The position numbers and the translations under genes are program-made. 5,028 bases of DNA, from positions 1-5,028 of the forward strand of contig CAOJQZ010000108.1 of assembly GCA_948441955.1 (NCBI GenBank), in the 5' to 3' direction. Position 1 is the first letter of the stretch, and each line of letters opens with the position of its first letter. Below are positions 1 through 5,028 of the stretch, piece by piece. The notes under the pieces were generated by a model. It searched no databases and had not been told where the DNA came from. It worked only from the letters and a program-made list of their open reading frames with translations. This DNA is from an uncultured Lachnospiraceae bacterium. GTDB lineage: Bacteria > Bacillota > Clostridia > Lachnospirales > Lachnospiraceae.

Positions 1-41
1 ATTTGGCAATAGATACAGCATGATAGATTCTATGAATCCGA

Positions 42-81
42 CAAACAAAAAAAGAACGCTGCAGGTATATACTGGCGTTCT
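42..81 (-). terminator. Intrinsic (Rho-independent) terminator of the four-gene operon
   Basis: Read on the minus strand, a 7-bp stem AGAACGC/GCGTTCT (75-81 with 53-59) is extended by CAG/CTG (72-74 with 62-64 or nearby, across a 2-base bulge) around an A/T-rich loop of about seven bases. It is followed directly by seven T residues (47-53), then G and TTT. It begins 25 bases past the TAA of the DHHW gene, the expected place for the end of the transcript. On the plus strand the 3' side is only T-rich, not a clean T-tract, so bidirectional use is possible but weak. Confidence 0.85.
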
Positions 82-106
82 CTTATCATTGTTTTATTTT
101 GTTTTC

Positions 107-1408
107 TTACTGCTGCGTATCTGTATCCTCTGTCCCTTCGGTATCTTCTTCTCCATTCATCCCGTCCGGGTTTCCGGAGCCTTCCTCATCCTCTGCGTTC
201 TCTTCCTTCTCCGGCTCCTTGATCTCCTCTGCCAGTACGTCCGCAATGGAATTATCTCCTAAAAATGTATCTACATTATACAAAAACAGTACATCCGTTA
301 TACTATAGCTCTGAATAATATTTTCCACACTGTCGTAAAAATATCTTGGATCAATCATTATAATATTCTGATAATAGGGCAGTAAAAACTGTACCATACA
401 ATTGGCATAGGAATCCTTAAAGAGCAGGAGATTCTTACGTTCCTTCTGAGTTGTGCTTATATCCACCCTCGCATGGTTTCCTCCGAAAAATACCGTATAT
501 TTGTCCTTATCGCTGAGGCATCCGCTCTCATAGAGGGAAGTGGATTTCTTTCCTTCTTCTACATACATCACAATATAGTCTGTTTCTATTCCCTTGGGCT
601 CATACACCTGCACCACATCCTCGGAGCCATGATAACCGCTTTTTGATGCCAGAGTCCCCTGAAAATCATCTGCCACCGTATAAATATTATAGCCGCCCGC
701 TGTATTTCCAATCTCCATCTCCTTCGCAAGCTGGCCAAACGCATAATAAGCCCCGAGGCTTGTCCAGTGATGATCCGTCTTATAGTAGATAGCCTCCTGC
801 CTGTGCTTATTAAGGACATTTATCAAATCAATCTTCTGAAGCTTATCCCCTGCCATTTTATTTACCTCGCGGATATCTGCCGCCTGATCTCTTGCAGGAG
901 CGCCGTAGGGCATCTTATCCTTCAATATATAAGAAGCATTTGGTGCAAGGCTCATATAAACCGGAATGTCGGAATGCCTTTCGGCAAATTCGCTCATACT
1001 CTCTACATTCCGCTTTACATTCTCCCAGTCCGGATCGGCCGGCACTTCCATAAGATATCCCTTTTTCCCAAGATATACCCCGTTTGATTCTCTCTTCCCT
1101 AAAAACTTGTCCTCATAAAGCTTCAGTGTAATCCACTGATTTCTTAAAACAAACTGGTCCGACACATAGCTTTCGAATTCGGTCATGTATTTTCCGCTTT
1201 TAATGGACTCCCATGAAAGCTCAGGCCGTTTTGCCAGCACTCTGTTTTCCGCTTCGGAAAAGCTCTTGTCCCGTTTTATGATATTCAAAACCATCACAAC
1301 GGCAAGTGCAATTACAAATATCTTTGCCAGCTTGGAATAAAATCCTTTCCTCCACTGCTGCACCGCCTTCCGTCTGTCACTTTTCCTCTTTCTCTCATCA
1401 AGCGCCAT
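107..1408 (-). CDS. DHHW family protein (AlgJ/AlgX-like SGNH-fold partner of MBOAT)
   Basis: This 433-residue protein probably completes O-acylation of a surface polymer outside the membrane. A basic cytoplasmic N-terminus (KRKSDRRK, residues 7-14) is followed by one membrane segment at about 28-44, so the rest should be extracytoplasmic. The family signature TDHHW is at 211-215, and a second block KDSY at 331-334 carries the candidate nucleophile Ser333. By analogy with AlgX, Asp212, His214 and Ser333 would form the Asp-His-Ser set; I assign this by motif only. From about 395 the chain is a Glu/Asp-rich, low-complexity tail with Gly, Asn and Pro, unlike the rest of the protein. The ATG at 1406-1408 has AGAGAGG (1418-1424) nine bases upstream, and the gap to the MBOAT stop is 15 bases. 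It is the last gene before the terminator. The family call is firm; the substrate and the exact reaction are not known. Confidence 0.9.
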   Translation of the reverse strand: MALDERKRKSDRRKAVQQWRKGFYSKLAKIFVIALAVVMVLNIIKRDKSFSEAENRVLAKRPELSWESIKSGKYMTEFESYVSDQFVLRNQWITLKLYEDKFLGKRESNGVYLGKKGYLMEVPADPDWENVKRNVESMSEFAERHSDIPVYMSLAPNASYILKDKMPYGAPARDQAADIREVNKMAGDKLQKIDLINVLNKHRQEAIYYKTDHHWTSLGAYYAFGQLAKEMEIGNTAGGYNIYTVADDFQGTLASKSGYHGSEDVVQVYEPKGIETDYIVMYVEEGKKSTSLYESGCLSDKDKYTVFFGGNHARVDISTTQKERKNLLLFKDSYANCMVQFLLPYYQNIIMIDPRYFYDSVENIIQSYSITDVLFLYNVDTFLGDNSIADVLAEEIKEPEKEENAEDEEGSGNPDGMNGEEDTEGTEDTDTQQ

Positions 1409-1423
1409 TTCTTCTCGCCTCTC

Positions 1424-2833
1424 TTAAAATCTGAAATACAAAAACGGATTATATGTTGCGTTTACCAGATAAGCCGTTGACAGAATAAACATTAGAATGT
1501 ATGTTGCGATTGCAACCGGACATCTGCTTTTCTTATGCAGCATAAATCTGGAAAACTTCTTATAAGTATATGGCACTGAACATAAAATTAGAACAAGAAA
1601 CAGTAAAATATAATTATAGAAATAATATACTGCCGTTCCATTGATAAATCCGTCCGCTCCGATTCCGAACATCTTTCCTATATATGCAAAGGCGCTTCCG
1701 ATACTTGGTGAGAAGAAGAAAACCCACCCGATCATGACCAGCACCATTGTATAGATATGCTTTATGAATCCCGGAAGACGTTCCATTACATCCTTCAGCA
1801 CATACTTTTCCAGCAATAAAAGAATTCCATAATATAATCCCCAAAAAATAAAATTCCATGCCGCTCCGTGCCACAGCCCTGTCAGCATCCATACTACAAA
1901 AATATTCCTTATGTGCTTTGACCTGCCAACCCGGTTTCCTCCCAAAGGGATATATACATATTCCCTGAACCAGGAGCTTAACGAAATATGCCATCTTCTC
2001 CAAAAGTCCGTAATACTGGTGGAGGTATAAGGATAATCAAAGTTCTTCATAAACTCAAAGCCAAACATTTTTCCAAGGCCGATAGCCATATCTGAATATC
2101 CGCTGAAATCAAAGTAAATCTGGAATGTATATGCCGCGCACCCGATCCACGCCGCCAGTACGGAAACCTCACTGCCGGGAAGGGCCGCAATCGCATCGTA
2201 CGCCATGCCAACATTATTAGCCAATAGTACTTTTTTTGCAAGTCCCCGAAGAAACCATGCCACTCCGTCTCCAAATCTGACAATCGATACTCTCCGGTTC
2301 ACAAGCTGTTCCTCCACATCCGCATACCGTACGATAGGTCCAGCAATCAACTGTGGGAACATAGAAATATAGGTTCCGAAATGAATCAGGTTTCTCTGCA
2401 CGCCTACATTTCCCCAATACACATCAATGACATAAGACAGAGTCTGGAACGTATAAAAGGAAATTCCAATCGGAAGAGGCAGGGCCCTGTAAGGAATATC
2501 AAACGGCAGTATCTGATTCAGATTCTGGAGCAGAAAACCATAGTATTTAAAAAATCCCAATATTAGCAGGTTCACCACAACAGCCATCAGAAATACGGTT
2601 TTTGCCTTTCCCTTTTTCCCCTTATTTCTGTTGTACTCAATCTCAAGTCCTGCAATATAATTGTATATAATGCTGAAAATCATCAGCGCTACATACACCG
2701 GCTCGCCCCATGCATAAAAAATAAGGCTGCTGATAAGTATCACCACATTTTTTAATTTCTTCGGCACAAGAAAATATGCCAGAAGTACAATCGGCAGAAA
2801 CACAAACATAAAAAATACACTACTGAAAATCAT
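1424..2833 (-). CDS. MBOAT family O-acyltransferase (AlgI/DltB/PatA-like)
   Basis: This 469-residue polytopic membrane protein is predicted to move an acyl group, commonly acetyl, across the cytoplasmic membrane to an extracytoplasmic acceptor protein. Hydrophobic segments run nearly the whole length, starting with MIFSSVFFMFVFLPIVLLAY. The family blocks are in order: QLIAGPIVRY at 161-170, DFSGYSDMAIGLG around 242-254, DFWRRWHISLSSWFREYVYI at 276-295, IPLGGNR at 295-301, and LTGLWHGAAWNF at 317-328. His322 in WHGA is the conserved active-site histidine of the family. The length is normal for AlgI-type members (about 460-500) and I see no lesion. The ATG at 2831-2833 has AGGGG (2843-2847) nine bases upstream, inside the last codons of the DUF4358 gene, which suggests translational coupling. 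The adjacent DHHW gene is its expected partner. The acyl donor and polymer cannot be told from the sequence. Confidence 0.96.
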   Translation of the reverse strand: MIFSSVFFMFVFLPIVLLAYFLVPKKLKNVVILISSLIFYAWGEPVYVALMIFSIIYNYIAGLEIEYNRNKGKKGKAKTVFLMAVVVNLLILGFFKYYGFLLQNLNQILPFDIPYRALPLPIGISFYTFQTLSYVIDVYWGNVGVQRNLIHFGTYISMFPQLIAGPIVRYADVEEQLVNRRVSIVRFGDGVAWFLRGLAKKVLLANNVGMAYDAIAALPGSEVSVLAAWIGCAAYTFQIYFDFSGYSDMAIGLGKMFGFEFMKNFDYPYTSTSITDFWRRWHISLSSWFREYVYIPLGGNRVGRSKHIRNIFVVWMLTGLWHGAAWNFIFWGLYYGILLLLEKYVLKDVMERLPGFIKHIYTMVLVMIGWVFFFSPSIGSAFAYIGKMFGIGADGFINGTAVYYFYNYILLFLVLILCSVPYTYKKFSRFMLHKKSRCPVAIATYILMFILSTAYLVNATYNPFLYFRF

Positions 2834-2836
2834 CTC

Positions 2837-3328
2837 TTATTTCCCCTGCAGACTTTTCTGAAAAGCTTTATCTGCTGCCTTTGCTTTTTTATCTACAACA
2901 TATAATATATAATTTCCCTTTACATCAAGAATATGGTCCTTAAGCAGCTTACACTGCTCCGGTCCATACCCTTCAAAGCTCTCAAGCTGCTTATTAAGCC
3001 TTGTATCAATAGCTGTCTCTACTGTCTCAGACTGTGCGGTATCCGTAAGCTTTACGATCAAAAGCTCTTCAACCTTCATATTTGAATCCGATACATACAG
3101 CACAACATTTTCATAATCATTGGCATTGAGTCCGTACAGACGCTTTACCATCCGGTTATCTGCTTCCGATAATTCTCCCGTATCAATTGCCTTTACCACT
3201 TTTTTCGCCACACTTTCCATCTTCGCATTACTGATCTCACCGCCGCCAAGGAGACTCATGACGAAAATCGTTAACAATAAAATCAATATGTATTTTACAA
3301 TGCCAATATATCTTATCAGACCTTTCAT
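2837..3328 (-). CDS. DUF4358 domain-containing membrane-anchored protein
   Basis: This is a 163-residue protein of unknown function. One N-terminal membrane segment (about residues 10-28, KYILILLLTIFVMSLLGG) has basic residues before it, so the remaining 130 or so residues probably face outward. No lipobox cysteine is seen. The soluble part matches my recollection of DUF4358: a LYGLN block near 64-68, then YVSDSN, then EELLIVKLTD around 87-96 and a helical stretch ending in LESFEGYGPEQCKLL. A strand GNYILYVVDKKA near the C-terminus follows. No catalytic motif is apparent, which favours a structural or accessory role. Its ATG shares one base with the TAA of the upstream SGNH gene (TAATG), with TGAGG at 3339-3343 ten bases before it. 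Three bases separate it from the MBOAT start. Its place between the SGNH and MBOAT genes suggests a part in the same surface acylation process; that is inference. Confidence 0.82.
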   Translation of the reverse strand: MKGLIRYIGIVKYILILLLTIFVMSLLGGGEISNAKMESVAKKVVKAIDTGELSEADNRMVKRLYGLNANDYENVVLYVSDSNMKVEELLIVKLTDTAQSETVETAIDTRLNKQLESFEGYGPEQCKLLKDHILDVKGNYILYVVDKKAKAADKAFQKSLQGK

Positions 3329-4080
3329 TACATCTCTACCTCAGCCAGTATATTTAACGCCCAGTATTCGTAGAATTCCGTACGGAAATGTATTCCGTCA
3401 ATATCATACAGATCCTTATGCTCCTCGAACACCTCCGTATTATCTATATAAGAATAACCCTTTTCCTGACACCACGCCTTAACCGCCTCATTATACGCCG
3501 GAATATTCATCCAGCTGTCTTCCCTGTCAAACGCCGGATCCTGGGCGGGAAAAATCGAATTAATATAGATATGGGTATCGGGAAGCTCTTTCATAAGCAT
3601 CTGCATCTGCTCTTCATACCCGGCCACATATTCCTCCGGAGTCGGCCAATATCCAATGCTGACATCATTAATTCCCGTGCACAAAACTATATAGGAAGGA
3701 TTCAGAGTTTTCATCTGTTCCAGATAATCCGGAATGTTTCCAATTGTAAGGCCTGCGTCAGCCATGACCCTGCTGCTGTCCAGAAACTCATGATAGGAAA
3801 AGCCCACGGTCCTGGAATCGCCGAAAATCACATAGTCGCTGAATTGCGCCCACACAGACAGCTCCCCGTTTGCAATCGCTTCCTCCTGGGCTTCTTTTCT
3901 TACTTTCTTAACCGCACCTTCCACAGTATCCATATCCTTTGCCTCTAACTGCTTTAAGTAAGCCACACCCTTTTTCTTTTCCTCTGCATTTGGATGCCAA
4001 AAAGCCTGAACTACCATAATTGCCAGCACCACGATTGCTGCACTGGCAATTATAATCAACCAATTTTTATTTATTTTCAT
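3328..4080 (-). CDS. Membrane-anchored SGNH/GDSL hydrolase family protein
   Basis: This 250-residue protein is predicted to hydrolyse or transfer an ester-linked acyl group at the outer face of the membrane. A signal-anchor segment lies at about residues 7-27. A charged, probably helical linker (30-75, rich in Lys and Glu) follows, and then the SGNH domain. The visible blocks are block I FGDSRT (86-91, nucleophile Ser89), block II around DAGLTIG (108-114, oxyanion Gly), block III TGIND (135-139, Asn138) and block V DIDGIHF (226-232, Asp228 and His231). All four catalytic positions are intact. I chose the ATG at 4078-4080 because GGAG (4089-4092) lies eight bases upstream. The in-frame ATG at 4102-4104 would add eight residues, has no Shine-Dalgarno sequence and overlaps the proposed -10 box. 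It is the first gene of the operon. Possible roles are an O-acetylesterase, a second acyltransferase or a lipase-like enzyme; the sequence cannot decide between them. Confidence 0.9.
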   Translation of the reverse strand: MKINKNWLIIIASAAIVVLAIMVVQAFWHPNAEEKKKGVAYLKQLEAKDMDTVEGAVKKVRKEAQEEAIANGELSVWAQFSDYVIFGDSRTVGFSYHEFLDSSRVMADAGLTIGNIPDYLEQMKTLNPSYIVLCTGINDVSIGYWPTPEEYVAGYEEQMQMLMKELPDTHIYINSIFPAQDPAFDREDSWMNIPAYNEAVKAWCQEKGYSYIDNTEVFEEHKDLYDIDGIHFRTEFYEYWALNILAEVEM

Positions 4081-4088
4081 ATGCAAAA

Positions 4089-4092
4089 CTCC
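4089..4092 (-). promoter_or_regulatory. Ribosome binding site deciding the start of the SGNH gene
   Basis: GGAG on the minus strand, within AAATGGAG, lies eight bases before the ATG at 4078-4080. The alternative upstream ATG at 4102-4104 has only A/T-rich sequence before it. This site therefore supports the shorter, 250-residue product. Confidence 0.7.
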
Positions 4093-4102
4093 ATTTTTCG
4101 TC

Positions 4103-4130
4103 ATAATACGACATTTTCATTATCTTACAA
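4103..4130 (-). promoter_or_regulatory. Candidate sigma-A-type promoter for the four-gene operon
   Basis: On the minus strand, TTGTAA (4125-4130; 4 of 6 match to TTGACA) and TATTAT (4103-4108; 5 of 6 match to TATAAT) are 16 bases apart. A start of transcription near 4096 would give a very short leader just ahead of the GGAG site. An alternative -10, GATAAT (4119-4124), is also good but has no recognisable -35. The region is AT-rich, so chance matches are likely. Position in the only sizeable gap between genes is the main support. Confidence 0.5.
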
Positions 4131-4152
4131 AAATAATGTTAATATTATGTTA
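4119..4152 (-). repeat. Direct repeats TAACATWAT, possible response-regulator operator
   Basis: Three 9-base elements lie on the minus strand: TAACATAAT (4144-4152), TAACATTAT (4133-4141) and TAAGATAAT (4119-4127). The first two start 11 bases apart, one helical turn, the geometry known for OmpR/PhoB-family regulators. The third is 14 bases further on and overlaps the proposed -35. A partial fourth copy, AACATAAT, is at 4183-4190 next to the kinase stop codon. The first two copies would be centred roughly 46 bases upstream of the proposed transcription start, a normal activator position. The low complexity of the region limits confidence. Confidence 0.4.
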
Positions 4153-4190
4153 CAAATATATTTCGTATTTATTAAATAATGGATTATGTT

Positions 4191-5028
4191 CTAAAACTTA
4201 AGTTCTGCTCTAAATCCTCTTCCTTCAATCCCGCTTCCAAATTCTACAGTTCCGCCATGTGCCTCCATAATCTGTTTTACAATTAGAAGTCCCATTCCGT
4301 GCCGTTTAAGTCCGCTGCTTCCGTCACTGAGCATATAATGAGGCGTATTCTGAAGCCTTTCCATCTGCTCCTCTGTAACGCCTGCACCGTCATCTTGAAT
4401 GGAAATACAAATCTTGTCTTCTTTTTTCCTTATTTCTATATGAATTCTGCAGCCTTCCGGATTGTGCACCCGGATATTGGTAAGGAGATTATTCACTGCC
4501 CGTCCTAACAGCTCCTTATCTCCTTCTATAATACAGACTGGCGTCTCCTCTGCCGCTTCCCATTCCACAGAATATTTCTGCTCCAGATCCAGATTCATAA
4601 AATCTGCCGCCGCAAGACGTAGAACCGCCAAAAGGTTCACCTGCGTCCGCTTCAGCGGCTGCATATTGTATTCAAGCTTAGAATACAGGTTCAGATCATG
4701 GATCAGATTCTTCATGCGCACGCTCTCCAGACGTATCACCTGGGCCTGTTTCCTTGCTTCCTCCGGAAGCTCTGTGTTATCCTCCAGTTGTCCGGCATAG
4801 CCCATCACCATAGAAAGAGGAGTACGTATGTCATGAGACACTCCTGCAATCCAGTTTTCCTGGGCATGTTCCTTTTTCTTAAGATCATATTTCTGTCTCA
4901 TAAGCTTTTCCGAAGTTTTATTGATGGAAGCGCCAAGACCGGACAAAAGCCCTCTTTCCCTCACATACACTTCCTTTTCCTCAGAAAGAGCTTCAATTCC
5001 TTCTACAATCGGTTTTACGGAACGAAGA
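4191..5028 (-). CDS. Sensor histidine kinase, C-terminal part (5' end beyond the window)
   Basis: This kinase autophosphorylates on a histidine and passes the phosphate to a response regulator. The reading frame stays open to the window edge, giving 278 visible residues. The GTG at 4968-4970 is an internal valine codon, not the start. The first 45 or so residues (VKPIVEGIEAL and on to NKTSEKL) look like the end of a HAMP linker, so one or more membrane segments should lie outside the window. The H-box GVSHDIRTP (62-70) has the phospho-acceptor His65 (codon 4833-4835). The ATPase domain shows an N-box (RAVNNLLTNIRVHNPEG, 176-192), G1 DDGAG (212-216), an F-box-like stretch MERLQNTPHYML and G2 HGMGLLIVKQI (243-253). 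It ends with GRGFRAELKF and TAG. All key residues are intact. Its response regulator is not in the window and is probably further right. It lies 110 bases upstream of the acylation operon in the same direction and may control it; that link is untested. Confidence 0.95.
   Translation of the reverse strand, partial: LRSVKPIVEGIEALSEEKEVYVRERGLLSGLGASINKTSEKLMRQKYDLKKKEHAQENWIAGVSHDIRTPLSMVMGYAGQLEDNTELPEEARKQAQVIRLESVRMKNLIHDLNLYSKLEYNMQPLKRTQVNLLAVLRLAAADFMNLDLEQKYSVEWEAAEETPVCIIEGDKELLGRAVNNLLTNIRVHNPEGCRIHIEIRKKEDKICISIQDDGAGVTEEQMERLQNTPHYMLSDGSSGLKRHGMGLLIVKQIMEAHGGTVEFGSGIEGRGFRAELKF

Noticed and set aside
26..38. Small inverted repeat GATTC-TAT-GAATC downstream of the terminator
   Set aside because: A 5-bp stem with a 3-base loop and no T-tract is within chance expectation; the stem at 53-81 explains termination better.
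20..262. Plus-strand open frame of 80 codons starting before the terminator
   Set aside because: It is mostly antisense to the DHHW acidic tail, has no convincing ribosome binding site, and its hydrophobic, Ser/Leu/Phe-rich product is what antisense of an acidic coding region gives.
3388..3948. Plus-strand open frame of 186 codons antisense to the SGNH gene
   Set aside because: No recognisable domain, no plausible ribosome binding site, and the opposite strand encodes an intact SGNH enzyme with all its motifs.
4102..4104. Upstream in-frame ATG of the SGNH gene (8 extra residues)
   Set aside because: No Shine-Dalgarno sequence before it, it overlaps the candidate -10 box, and the extra residues would sit ahead of a normal signal-anchor; the ATG at 4078-4080 has a well-spaced GGAG.
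4135..4146. Palindrome-like TAATATTA in the intergenic region, considered as a dyad operator
   Set aside because: Only 8 bp are self-complementary and the flanks do not pair; the direct-repeat reading accounts for more of the sequence.
1..5028. CRISPR arrays, tRNA/rRNA genes, insertion sequences, phage or defence genes
   Set aside because: None seen: no spaced repeat array, no tRNA cloverleaf or rRNA-like stretch noticed, no transposase motifs, and nearly all the sequence is covered by the five genes.

Overview
The window is a compact, single-strand block from what looks like a Gram-positive Firmicute. A gut-type clostridial relative (Lachnospiraceae-like) is my best guess. This rests on the protein families (DUF4358, DHHW, an SHDIRTP-type sensor kinase), the strong AGGAGG-like ribosome binding sites, the tight gene packing and the moderate GC content. 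I could not search a database, so the taxonomy is inference. All five genes I can support lie on the minus strand, so they read from right to left.

Right edge (4191-5028): the C-terminal 278 residues of a membrane sensor histidine kinase, cut by the window end. It has the end of a HAMP linker, an H-box and a complete ATPase domain. Next comes an AT-rich 110-base gap (4081-4190) holding a plausible promoter (TTGTAA, 16 bases, TATTAT) and a set of 9-base direct repeats (TAACATWAT) just upstream of it. No strong terminator is visible after the kinase.

Operon (4080 down to 107): four genes in nearly seamless order. They are a membrane-anchored SGNH/GDSL hydrolase-like protein, a membrane-anchored DUF4358 protein, a polytopic MBOAT O-acyltransferase (AlgI/DltB/PatA type) and a DHHW protein (AlgJ/AlgX-like SGNH-fold partner) with a very acidic tail. 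The junctions are a 1-base stop/start overlap, a 3-base gap and a 15-base gap, each with a Shine-Dalgarno sequence. An intrinsic terminator (about 42-81) closes the unit 25 bases after the last stop codon.

How they may work together: in the characterised relatives (AlgI with AlgJ/AlgX for alginate, DltB with DltD for teichoic acids, PatA with PatB for peptidoglycan), an MBOAT channel passes an acyl group across the membrane to an extracytoplasmic SGNH-fold protein. That protein places it on a surface polymer. The MBOAT/DHHW pair fits this scheme. The separate SGNH protein could be a second transferase or an esterase, and DUF4358 is an uncharacterised accessory. No glycosyltransferase or polymer gene is in the window, so the substrate is unknown. 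Whether the upstream kinase controls the operon is a hypothesis based on adjacency and the promoter repeats.
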